Shown piece after piece: positions 14,969 to 22,091 of a stretch of DNA of 36,423 bases; the first letter of the stretch is position 1; every line of letters begins with the position of its first letter. Source of the DNA: Collinsella aerofaciens. Lineage in GTDB: Bacteria; Actinomycetota; Coriobacteriia; Coriobacteriales; Coriobacteriaceae. The translations under genes and the position numbers were made by a program. The notes under the pieces are model-generated. The model worked only from the letters and a program-made list of their open reading frames with translations. It was not told where the DNA came from and ran no database searches. The stretch spans positions 1 to 36,423 of the forward strand of contig NZ_JADNOH010000075.1 of the NCBI RefSeq assembly GCF_015557435.1, read 5' to 3'.

Positions 14969-15017
14969 AGTAAGCCAATGCGACAAAGGGATTGTTCCTT
15001 TGTCGCATTGGCTTACT
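14969..15017. terminator. 21-bp perfect hairpin, likely terminator
   Basis: Bases 14969-14989 (starting AGTAAGCC) pair perfectly with 14997-15017 around a 7-base loop. Six T follow on the plus strand at 15030-15035, 12 bases after the stem, further than usual. It may end transcription from the left, be a processed RNA structure, or be a simple repeat. Confidence 0.5.
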
Positions 15018-15049
15018 AGAATGTAAATATTTTTTCAAGCGAGTAGCCG

Positions 15050-15152
15050 CCCGCCCGCCTCTCACACATATCGTTCCACGCGCAGTTTCGCAGCGAGCGA
15101 AGCGAAGCGAGAATGTTTGAGCATGGAATGATATGTGTGAGAGGCGGGCGGG
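15050..15152. repeat. Composite hairpin element, copy C
   Basis: A 23-base arm (15050-15072, GC-rich outside and ending CACATATC) is exactly complementary to 15130-15152. Six more pairs, one of them G-T, extend it inward. The core at 15078-15124 is that of copy A in the opposite orientation plus 9 bases of local GCGAA-type duplication. It lies 17 bases beyond the dut stop codon. Confidence 0.85.
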
Positions 15153-15168
15153 AGGGATACGAGCGCCC

Positions 15169-15612
15169 CTAGGCGATGCCGCTGGAGCCGAAGCCTCCTT
15201 TGCCTCGGTCGGTTTCGTCTAGTTCGTCTACTTCTACGAGGTTGACCGTGGGGACTTCTTGGATGACGAGCTGGGCGATGCGGTCGCCTTTGTTGATTTG
15301 GATGTCGTTGGTGGGATCCAGGTTGATAAGGATAACCTTGAGTTCTCCTCGGTAGTGGGCGTCAATGAGGCCCGGCGTGTTGACTATAGACAGGCCCTGC
15401 TTGATGGCCAAGCCGCTGCGGGGCTGGACGAAGCCGGCGTAGCCGTCGGGCAGGGCGATGGCCAGCCCAGTAGAGACCAGACGGCGTTCGAAGGGCTTCA
15501 GGACGCAGTCCTCGTTGGAGCGCAAATCCAAGCCGGCATCAGTGGGATGGGCGTATTTGGGAAGCTCGACGGTGGGATCGAGACGCTTTATGTTGACGGT
15601 AATGTTGGGCAT
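15169..15612 (-). CDS. dut: dUTP diphosphatase (trimeric dUTPase)
   Basis: The protein has 147 residues, normal length. All five motifs are present: [37 protein letters not shown] and the C-terminal arm [10 protein letters not shown]. It hydrolyses dUTP to dUMP and pyrophosphate, keeping uracil out of DNA and feeding thymidylate synthesis. AAGGTGATTCC precedes the ATG at 15612, and the gene starts 4 bases after nrdR, so the two form an operon of nucleotide supply. Confidence 0.95.
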   Translation of the reverse strand: MPNITVNIKRLDPTVELPKYAHPTDAGLDLRSNEDCVLKPFERRLVSTGLAIALPDGYAGFVQPRSGLAIKQGLSIVNTPGLIDAHYRGELKVILINLDPTNDIQINKGDRIAQLVIQEVPTVNLVEVDELDETDRGKGGFGSSGIA

Positions 15613-15616
15613 GGAA

Positions 15617-16060
15617 TCACCTTAGCTTGTCGAGCTCTTGCAGAAACTCATCGACGTCTTTGAAATCGCGGTAGACCGAGGCAAAGCGGATGTACGCCAC
15701 CTTGTCAATCTTGGCCAAGCGCTTGAGCACCATGTCACCCAACTCATGGGACGTGACGGCCGTCAGTGTGCGAGAGCGCAGCTCGACCTCGATGTCATCG
15801 ATAATCTCATTGAGCTTCTTAGTGTCGATATCGCGCTTGATGGTGGCGCGCATCAAGCCGACGAGCAGCTTATTGCGATCGAACCGCTGCTTAGTTCCAT
15901 CTGACTTAATGACCTCGATAGGGTCCTCGCATCGCTCAAACGTTGTAAAGCGGTAGTTACACGAGCAACATTCGCGACGGCGCTTAATGGTGTTATTTGA
16001 CTCCTGCATACGGGAATCAACGACGCGGGTATGTGCCTTGCCGCATTTGGGACAGCGCAT
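15617..16060 (-). CDS. nrdR: Ribonucleotide reductase repressor NrdR
   Basis: The protein has 147 residues. The N-terminal zinc ribbon has Cys3/Cys6 (CPKC) and Cys31/Cys34 before YRFTTFER. The ATP-cone domain (about 47-137) starts [16 protein letters not shown]. NrdR senses ATP/dATP and represses ribonucleotide reductase genes; none lies in the window. The start codon sits inside a perfect 12-bp hairpin stem (16055-16098), which may limit translation. AGGAGG lies 2 bases before the ATG or overlaps the stem edge. Confidence 0.95.
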   Translation of the reverse strand: MRCPKCGKAHTRVVDSRMQESNNTIKRRRECCSCNYRFTTFERCEDPIEVIKSDGTKQRFDRNKLLVGLMRATIKRDIDTKKLNEIIDDIEVELRSRTLTAVTSHELGDMVLKRLAKIDKVAYIRFASVYRDFKDVDEFLQELDKLR

Positions 16061-16098
16061 GGTACCTCCTCTTAAACGATAACAAGGGTACCATGCGC
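16055..16098 (-). promoter_or_regulatory. 12-bp perfect dyad sequestering the nrdR start codon
   Basis: GCGCATGGTACC (16055-16066) pairs exactly with GGTACCATGCGC (16087-16098). The nrdR ATG (16058-16060 on the minus strand) lies in the stem and the AGGAGG partly so, which could form a translation-inhibiting hairpin. A protein-binding operator is the alternative. No T-run follows, so it is not a terminator. Confidence 0.5.
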
Positions 16099-16111
16099 AG
16101 CGCGATAATGA

Positions 16112-16564
16112 TTACGAACGAGCAGGAACCTTAAGATGCGCACCGGCGGCGAGCGAACCATGCTCCAGATGATTGACGCTACGGATCATGTCGGAAGTCT
16201 CTTGCGTGGAAAGGCCTTCGATTGGATATTCTTCGGCAATCGACCAAAGAGAATCGCCAGGCTGAACGCGAATGGTCTCGTAGGTAATGTTGGAAACGGA
16301 CTCGGCATACGCGGCGTGACGAGTGCTAAAGACCGACATAGCGAGGACAAAGAAGAGCGTAAGCGCAACGGCGACGGCGACAATCGTCGGAACCTTCAGG
16401 GCAACGCGGGCCGGCGCGACTACAGCCTGCTGATTGCGCGCAGGCTTTACGGTCAAAGACTGAAAGCCGGAGCGGCCACCCTGAACAACCGTAAAAGTGG
16501 GTTCTGCAGGCGTCTCGAGCTTAAGGGCGAGGTTTCCCTGGACCATATTCGTTACGTTCATCAT
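16112..16564 (-). CDS. YneA/ChiZ-like SOS cell-division inhibitor (LysM membrane protein)
   Basis: The protein has 150 residues: a cytoplasmic N-terminus, one membrane segment (about 58-80), then an extracellular LysM domain (about 96-146) starting IRVQPGDSLWSIAEEY. It is divergent from lexA across three SOS boxes. This is exactly the arrangement of yneA in Bacillus, sosA in Staphylococcus and Rv2719c/chiZ in Mycobacterium, whose products delay division after DNA damage. AGGAG precedes two successive ATGs (16564 and 16561); the second has better spacing. nrdR starts 51 bases downstream and may be co-transcribed. Function is inferred from domain and position. Confidence 0.75.
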   Translation of the reverse strand: MMNVTNMVQGNLALKLETPAEPTFTVVQGGRSGFQSLTVKPARNQQAVVAPARVALKVPTIVAVAVALTLFFVLAMSVFSTRHAAYAESVSNITYETIRVQPGDSLWSIAEEYPIEGLSTQETSDMIRSVNHLEHGSLAAGAHLKVPARS

Positions 16565-16632
16565 GTTCTCCTCTCGCGTGTTTTGCTGAGAACAGTTTTA
16601 TCAAGCCGCGCGGACAAAAATGTCTAGCGCGA

Positions 16633-16644
16633 GAACGAATGTTC
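16633..16644. promoter_or_regulatory. SOS box 1 (lexA-yneA region)
   Basis: GAACGAATGTTC within CGAG-type flanks matches the Gram-positive LexA site GAAC-N4-GTTC. It is nearest to the yneA-like gene. Confidence 0.85.
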
Positions 16645-16660
16645 GGTTATTATTATCTTC

Positions 16661-16672
16661 GAACAGTTGTTC
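16661..16672. promoter_or_regulatory. SOS box 2 (lexA-yneA region)
   Basis: GAACAGTTGTTC matches GAAC-N4-GTTC. It begins exactly 28 bp after box 1. Confidence 0.85.
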
Positions 16673-16688
16673 CTGTCAAGCAGAATTC

Positions 16689-16700
16689 GAACATTTGTTT
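16689..16700. promoter_or_regulatory. SOS box 3 (lexA-yneA region), imperfect
   Basis: GAACATTTGTTT differs from GAAC-N4-GTTC at the last base only. It begins 28 bp after box 2 and lies 25 bases before the lexA ATG. Confidence 0.7.
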
Positions 16701-16724
16701 GACATGGGTAGAGAGGATGCCCTG

Positions 16725-17369
16725 ATGGCTCGCAAAATTACCAAGCGTCAGCAGCAAATTTACGACTTCATCAAGGAATATCAGCAGGAGAAGGGTTATC
16801 CGCCCAGCGTGCGCGAGATGGCTTCTGCCGTGGGCCTTTCCTCCCCCAGCACCGTGCACGCCCATCTCTCTGCCCTTGAAGCGCGCGGGCTACTCAAGCG
16901 CGATGCCACCAAACCGCGCGCCCTGGAACTCTTTAACGAGGATGGTTCCTCTGTCTCAATTTCTAAATCTGACGAGCCCACCGCACCTCGCGGAACGGTC
17001 TCGCTGCCGCTCGTTGGTCGCGTCGCGGCTGGGATTCCCATTCTGGCCGAGCAGAATATCGAAGACACGTTTACTATCCCGACCGAAATCGCCACTGATC
17101 AGGGTTCCTTTATCCTTGAGGTGCATGGGAGCTCAATGATCAATGTCGGCATCTTCAATGGCGATTACATCATCGTCCGTGAACAAAAAAGTGCCATGAA
17201 CGGCGAAATTGTCGTGGCCATGATTGATGGTTCGGCGACCGTCAAGACGTTCTATAAGGAGCAGGGACGTGTGCGCTTGCAGCCCGAGAACGACGCTATG
17301 GAGCCCATCTATGCGACGAACCCCGTTATTTTGGGTAAAGTTGTCGGTTTAATGCGCCGGTTCTCGTAA
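16725..17369 (+). CDS. lexA: SOS repressor LexA
   Basis: The protein has 214 residues. A winged helix-turn-helix (1-68) contains KRQQQIYDFI and PPSVREMASAVGLSSPSTVHAHL. Self-cleavage is at Ala102-Gly103 in GRVAAGIP. The serine-lysine dyad is Ser137 (GSSM) and Lys174 (ATVKTF). It represses DNA-damage genes until RecA filaments trigger cleavage. The ATG at 16725 was chosen because GAGAGGA precedes it and the HTH starts normally. An ATG at 16704 abuts SOS box 3, and a 16620 start would read through all the boxes. Its stop overlaps the next ATG by one base (TAATG). Confidence 0.95.
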   Translation: MARKITKRQQQIYDFIKEYQQEKGYPPSVREMASAVGLSSPSTVHAHLSALEARGLLKRDATKPRALELFNEDGSSVSISKSDEPTAPRGTVSLPLVGRVAAGIPILAEQNIEDTFTIPTEIATDQGSFILEVHGSSMINVGIFNGDYIIVREQKSAMNGEIVVAMIDGSATVKTFYKEQGRVRLQPENDAMEPIYATNPVILGKVVGLMRRFS

Positions 17370-18072
17370 TGCAAAAACGCATCACCATCTTTGATACCGT
17401 CCGCGGGTTTACGATGATTTCTATGGCAGGATTTCACGCTTGCTATGATCTCGCCTACCTGTACGGCTGGGATATGCCCTGGTTTACCCAGTCAGTCTTT
17501 CAAGACATCTGGCGCGCCAGCATCAGCTGGGTATTTTTGTTTATCGCCGGTTGGATGTGCACCCTTTCGCGCAACAATATCAAACGTGCCGCCAAATACG
17601 CCTTAGCAGCACTCGTTGTCTGGTTGGCAACAACACTTGTCTCAGTCGACGATTCGGTTAATTTTGGCATCATCTACTGCATGGCCGCATGCACCGGCAT
17701 CGTAGCGTTGACCGATCCCGTCCTTAAGAAGATAACGGCGAGATGGGGCATGCCCCTATGCCTTATGTTGTTCGCAATCACCTGGAGCATCCCCAAAACG
17801 ATCTACCCTGTCCCCTACCTGGCGTGGTGGGATTTCCGAGCCCTGGGTTTATCTCAGGTGATTACTACCCCATCATCCCGTTTATCTTTATGTATCTTGC
17901 AGGATACTTCGCCGCACACATAGCGCAGGGAATCGATAAGACCGTCCCTAGCTGGGCCTACGCCAACCCCCTGCCGGCGCTCGCCAGCCTTGGACGCCAT
18001 GCACTCCCCTTTTATCTACTGCATCAGCCCATCATTCTGGGCATTTTGAAGCTCATCTACTCGGTACGATAA
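17369..18072 (+). pseudogene. Frameshifted DUF1624 / acyltransferase-like membrane protein
   Basis: The first frame encodes 184 residues (TIFDTVRGFTMISMAGFHACYDLAYL..., several membrane helices) and stops at 17923. The continuation, GFPSPGFISGDYYPIIPFIF to LLHQPIILGILKLIYSVR, is intact in the -1 frame (to 18072). The break lies at about 17825-17832 in GCGTGGTGGGA, where one missing base restores a continuous protein of about 234 residues. It resembles DUF1624 proteins (relatives of heparan-alpha-glucosaminide N-acetyltransferase), with the RGF and FxHACYDL motifs near the N-terminus. The ATG overlaps the lexA stop, so translation is coupled. This may be a true mutation, a sequencing error or a programmed shift. 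The end overlaps convergent hflX by 16 bases. Confidence 0.75.
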
Positions 18073-19346
18073 CGCTCAAGCCGCGGTGCAATACGAGCCG
18101 GCAGTTTCGCCACAATGCGAACGCCGTCCTCGAGATATTCCTCATGCAGAAGGGTTCCCTGCTCATGCACCAGCGTGATGAGAGCGCCCTCGCGATACGG
18201 AATATCAGCGGAGAGCAACACATCGGTGGCAGCTGCCTCGCGAGCAATACGGTCGACGAGATCGTCGAGTCCCTCACCCGTCTGGGCCGAGAACAGAACG
18301 GCTTCGGGATAACGACGACGGAAACTCAATCGATCGACGCTATCGAGAAGATCGATTTTATTGAATACGGTCAGCGTTAAACGCTCTCCGGCGCCGATCT
18401 CATCAAGCACGCGGTCGACAGCCTCCAGCTGCCGCTCATAGTCCTCGTCAGACGCATCTACGACTTTGAGAATTAGATCGGCACCCAACACCTCGGACAG
18501 CGTCGATTTAAAGGCATCGACCAGACCATGCGGCAGCTTTTGAATAAAGCCGACGGTATCGGTAATCGTCATGCCGCGACCGCCGGGCAGGCGATACGAA
18601 CGCGTCGTAGGGTCGAGCGTAGCAAACAGCTTGTCCTGCGAAAGTACCGTAGAGCCGGTCAGACGATTAAGCAACGTCGATTTACCGGCATTGGTATAAC
18701 CGGCTAACGCGACGCGAAACGCCGGTGACTCAATGCGGCTCTTGGATTGAACATCGCGACGCTGTTCAACCTGCTTGAGCTCACGACGAAGCGCAGCGAT
18801 CTTATTACGAATGAGGCGACGGTCGACCTCGAGCTGACTTTCGCCCTGACCAAAACGTGAGCCGATGCCGCCGCGCGTCTGCTCCTTGGCGAGATGGCTC
18901 CACATGCCACGCAAGCGAGGCAACAAATATTGAAGCTGTGCCAGCTGTACCTGCAGGCGTCCCTCACGCGTCTGAGCATGCAGGCCAAAGATATCCAGGA
19001 TCAGTGCTGTACGATCGATAATCTTTACCGGCTCGCCCACGGCTTTCTCCAAATAGGATTGCTGCGAGGGGGTCAGGTCGTCGTCAAAAATAACGACATC
19101 GGCATCCATGCGATGCACCAGGCCGCACAGCTCTTCAACCTTACCGGAACCGATAAACGATTTAGGATACGGCTTTACCAAACGCTGCGACAAGCGTGCC
19201 ACGCTCTGGGCACCAGCTGTGTGGGCAAGACGCTCCAGCTCATCAAGCGAGCGATCGAGCGGCCATGCATTGTCGCGCCACTCAACACCAACTAAAATGG
19301 CACACTCGGGCTCGGGTGCCGTGGGAACAAGGGGGAAACGGGCCAT
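18057..19346 (-). CDS. hflX: Ribosome-associated GTPase HflX
   Basis: The protein has 429 residues. The N-terminal HflX domain contains KSFIGSGKVEEL and VVIFDDDLTPSQQ. A coiled linker with REGRLQVQLAQLQYLLPRLRG and GIGSRFGQGESQLE follows. The G domain has GYTNAGKST (G1, about 215), DTVGF (G3) and NKIDLLD (G4). HflX splits stalled or hibernating 70S ribosomes, notably under heat stress. Its ATG overlaps the miaA stop by one base (TAATG). It is the last gene of the rny-spoVS-miaB-miaA-hflX series. Confidence 0.93.
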   Translation of the reverse strand: MARFPLVPTAPEPECAILVGVEWRDNAWPLDRSLDELERLAHTAGAQSVARLSQRLVKPYPKSFIGSGKVEELCGLVHRMDADVVIFDDDLTPSQQSYLEKAVGEPVKIIDRTALILDIFGLHAQTREGRLQVQLAQLQYLLPRLRGMWSHLAKEQTRGGIGSRFGQGESQLEVDRRLIRNKIAALRRELKQVEQRRDVQSKSRIESPAFRVALAGYTNAGKSTLLNRLTGSTVLSQDKLFATLDPTTRSYRLPGGRGMTITDTVGFIQKLPHGLVDAFKSTLSEVLGADLILKVVDASDEDYERQLEAVDRVLDEIGAGERLTLTVFNKIDLLDSVDRLSFRRRYPEAVLFSAQTGEGLDDLVDRIAREAAATDVLLSADIPYREGALITLVHEQGTLLHEEYLEDGVRIVAKLPARIAPRLERYRTE

Positions 19347-20284
19347 TAGGCAGCCTCAATACGATGCAGGATATCCTCAACGACCTCATCGATCGTACAT
19401 TCATCCATATCAAACCACACGATACGGTCATCGCGCTTAAACCACGAAAGCTGACGCTTGGCATAACGACGCGAACGCATCTTAATGAGTTCGCGAGCCT
19501 CATCCATGCTCATCACGCCATTGAAAGCATCGATGATCTCTTTATAGCCAATTGCCTGCATCGACGTCAGGGCATCACCCAGCCCCTGGTCCATAAGACC
19601 GCGGACCTCATCGACAAGACCCTGCTCAAACATCAGATCGACGCGCAGATTAATGCGCTCGTAGAGCACCTCGCGATTACGCGTCAGACCAAACCATAGG
19701 GCATGATAATGCTCGCGCGGAACACTAAACTGCGACTTTTGCTGCGCATAGGAGACGCCATCATCATGCATCTCGAGCGCACGAATCACACGGCGCACGT
19801 TATGGGGATGAATAACAGCAGCCGATTCTGGATCGCGCTCGGCAAGCAAGGCATGCAGTTCTTCCTCGCCAATACGCTCGGCAAGCTCCTGATAGCCCGC
19901 ACGGCGATCGTCCTCAAGTTCACCCGAGGGAAAGTCCATCTCATCGAGGGCGGCCTTGAGATACAGCCCCGTACCTCCGCAAAAAACCGGCAGGCAACAC
20001 GAACCAAGGAGACGTTCAACATGCGCGCGAGCGTCAGCCTGATAAAGCGCAGCAGAATATGCCACACCCGGCTCTACAATGTCGACGAGACGCAGCGGCG
20101 CCGTGCACTCATCGGGCGCCATCTTTGCGGTACCGATGTCCATGCCACGATAGATTTGCATCGCATCGCACGACAGCACTTCGGACGAAAGACGAACTGC
20201 CAAACGGTCGGCAACATCACTCTTACCAACCGCCGTCGGACCGACAATCGCAACGGCGGAAAGACCTGCCCCGGGAGAAACCAT
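19346..20284 (-). CDS. miaA: tRNA dimethylallyltransferase
   Basis: The protein has 312 residues. The P-loop is GPTAVGKS (15-22). DAMQIYRGMDIGTAK, FCGGTGLYLKA and RRYAKRQLSWFKRD are family hallmarks. The enzyme transfers a dimethylallyl group to A37 of tRNAs reading codons that start with U. The product, i6A37, is the substrate of MiaB, encoded directly upstream with a one-base overlap of stop and start. Both modification steps are thus made from one transcript. Confidence 0.95.
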   Translation of the reverse strand: MVSPGAGLSAVAIVGPTAVGKSDVADRLAVRLSSEVLSCDAMQIYRGMDIGTAKMAPDECTAPLRLVDIVEPGVAYSAALYQADARAHVERLLGSCCLPVFCGGTGLYLKAALDEMDFPSGELEDDRRAGYQELAERIGEEELHALLAERDPESAAVIHPHNVRRVIRALEMHDDGVSYAQQKSQFSVPREHYHALWFGLTRNREVLYERINLRVDLMFEQGLVDEVRGLMDQGLGDALTSMQAIGYKEIIDAFNGVMSMDEARELIKMRSRRYAKRQLSWFKRDDRIVWFDMDECTIDEVVEDILHRIEAA

Positions 20285-21654
20285 TAGCGCGGCTCGCCCA
20301 CAACGGAGCCGGACAAATACCAGGTCTTGGCAACGTCAACGTCAACATCAACGATCTTACCAACAAGCTGATCGATGCTGTAACCCTCGGGGATAGGCGC
20401 ATGCACGGTCTGATTCTTGGGACTCTTGCCCAGCAGGACCGCGTCGTTCTTTTTACTCGTTCCCTCAATGAGCGCCGGAACCACAGTATGAAGCTCACCC
20501 TGGTTATACTCGTGTGCCGTGGTCTCGATAACCTTAACCAGACGGTTGAAACGCTCGAGAATAACCTCATGCGGCGTAGGATCGTCAATCTCGGCGGCCG
20601 GGGTACCGGCGCGCTTGGAATAGATGAAGGTATAGGCCTGAGCATAGCGGACCGTCTCGGCAAGTGAGAGCGTCTGCTCAAAGTCTTCTTCAGTCTCACC
20701 CGGGAAGCCAACGATAATGTCGGTCGAGAGCGCGATATCGGGCATGCGGTTGCGAATGCGATCGACAAGGCCCAGATAGTACTCGCGTGTATAACGGCGA
20801 TTCATCTCTTTGAGAATCCGCGTCGAACCTGACTGGACGGCCAAGTGCAGCTGCGGCATAACGGCAGGCGTCTCGGCCATGGCGTCGATGGTCTCGGGCA
20901 ACAGGTCCTTGGGATGCGAAGACGTAAAGAAGATGCGCTCCACGCCCGTATCGCCCACGGCACGCAGCAGATCGGCAAAACGCGGCTTGCCAAACAGATC
21001 GCGACCATATGAGTTAACGTTTTGGCCCAGCAGCGTAATCTCACGCACGCCCTGGCGCACCAAACCGGTCACCTCGTCGACAATCTCCTCGAAGGGGCGG
21101 CTCTTTTCGCGACCGCGCACGTACGGCACGATGCAATAGGTGCAGAAATTATTGCAGCCCGTCATGATGGGCACCCAGGCGTGATACTGAGTCTCGCGAT
21201 GCCACGGCATGCTCATGGCATCCGTATCCTCATGCTCATTGGTGCGGATATGACGCTTACCATCAAGAAACGCCTCGGCAATGAGCTCGGCCACATGTGC
21301 AATGGAATGCGTGCCAAAGATGACATTGACGTTATCGACGTTGGTGAGCAGGCCCTCGCCATCGCGCTGCGCGATGCAACCGCCAACGGCAACCACGCGC
21401 TTGCCCGAAGGCGAAGGCGGCAGGCTTTTGCAGGAATTGCACTGACCGTACAGGCGAGTATCGGCGGCCTCGCGCACGCAGCACGTAATGAAGACAACGA
21501 TATCGGCATGCGCGGGATCGAGCGCCATGAGGCAGCCATACGAATCAAGCAGACCGCTCACACGCTCGGAGTCGTGCTGATTCATCTGGCAGCCAAATGT
21601 GCGGATAAAGTAGGTTTTACCGGCAAGAATATCGCGTACGGAACGCTGGTCCAT
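20284..21654 (-). CDS. miaB: tRNA-2-methylthio-N6-dimethylallyladenosine synthase
   Basis: The protein has 456 residues. The UPF0004 domain carries its cluster cysteines at 22 (FGCQMNQHDS), 58 and 93. The radical-SAM cysteines are 167, 171 and 174 (CNNFCTYC), followed by IVPYVRG. The C-terminal TRAM domain ends near VGEPR. It adds a methylthio group to i6A37 of tRNA. The second cluster motif reads ITCCVREAAD, where NTC is usual. AGGA lies 9 bases before the ATG at 21654; an ATG at 21660 is nearly as good, and a TTG start at 21687 is unlikely. Confidence 0.93.
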   Translation of the reverse strand: MDQRSVRDILAGKTYFIRTFGCQMNQHDSERVSGLLDSYGCLMALDPAHADIVVFITCCVREAADTRLYGQCNSCKSLPPSPSGKRVVAVGGCIAQRDGEGLLTNVDNVNVIFGTHSIAHVAELIAEAFLDGKRHIRTNEHEDTDAMSMPWHRETQYHAWVPIMTGCNNFCTYCIVPYVRGREKSRPFEEIVDEVTGLVRQGVREITLLGQNVNSYGRDLFGKPRFADLLRAVGDTGVERIFFTSSHPKDLLPETIDAMAETPAVMPQLHLAVQSGSTRILKEMNRRYTREYYLGLVDRIRNRMPDIALSTDIIVGFPGETEEDFEQTLSLAETVRYAQAYTFIYSKRAGTPAAEIDDPTPHEVILERFNRLVKVIETTAHEYNQGELHTVVPALIEGTSKKNDAVLLGKSPKNQTVHAPIPEGYSIDQLVGKIVDVDVDVAKTWYLSGSVVGEPR

Positions 21655-21699
21655 GTGCATAAGTCCTAACGATGGGGAGCGAAACAAGGCAAGCAGAAG

Positions 21700-22017
21700 C
21701 TATGCCACAGGCTTAACATCATCCATGACGACGTTATCCATAGCAGCTCGATTGATCTGGTGAACGTAGATAGAAAGGCGGATGGCCGTGCGCGACTCCC
21801 CGTTAATGAGGATGTCGGAGAACACGGGCGCGCAGGAAATATCAAAACCGGTTGGAATCAAAAAACCGCGCGCGATAGCAACGGCCTTAATAGCCTGGTT
21901 GACGGCACCGGCGCCGACACACTGGATGTTGACGGGTACACCATCCTTGACCATGCCGGCGATGGCGCCGGCAACGGACGCGGGCGATGATTTGCTTGAT
22001 ACCTTCAGGCAATCCAT
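21700..22017 (-). CDS. spoVS: Stage V sporulation protein S family protein
   Basis: The protein has 105 residues. The first 90 match SpoVS closely: LKVSSKSSPASVAGAIAGMV, VGAGAVNQAIKAVAIARGFL and a conserved strand pair near the end. SpoVS folds as an Alba-like nucleic-acid-binding dimer. This lineage does not sporulate, so the role is likely RNA or DNA binding unrelated to spores. GCAGGAG lies 7 bases before the ATG at 22017. In B. subtilis, spoVS also sits between rny and miaB. A perfect palindrome lies 51 bases upstream of the start. Confidence 0.9.
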   Translation of the reverse strand: MDCLKVSSKSSPASVAGAIAGMVKDGVPVNIQCVGAGAVNQAIKAVAIARGFLIPTGFDISCAPVFSDILINGESRTAIRLSIYVHQINRAAMDNVVMDDVKPVA

Positions 22018-22067
22018 GAAGAAACTCCTGCATTTAAAAGTACGTTTTAACTGCAATAACTGTATCG

Positions 22068-22085
22068 TACCGAGTGGACTCGGTA
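22068..22085. promoter_or_regulatory. 18-bp palindrome upstream of spoVS
   Basis: TACCGAGT-GG-ACTCGGTA is a perfect 8-bp dyad with a 2-base centre, lying between the GHKL gene stop and the spoVS start. The loop is too short for a good RNA hairpin unless inner pairs open, so a protein-binding site is as likely as an attenuator. Confidence 0.4.
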
Positions 22086-22091
22086 AAGGCA

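Larger units (their letters stand above)
14775..15168. other. 394-base region between convergent genes, filled by three long hairpins
   Basis: No ORF here is credible. Two composite hairpins (14788-14891 and 15050-15152) flank a third simple hairpin (14969-15017). The remaining bases are AT-rich, including a run of six T at 15030-15035. Confidence 0.8.

Noticed and set aside
14775-15168. The hairpin cluster as a retron
   Set aside because: No reverse transcriptase gene is present within the window and no msr-like region with a branching guanosine could be recognised.
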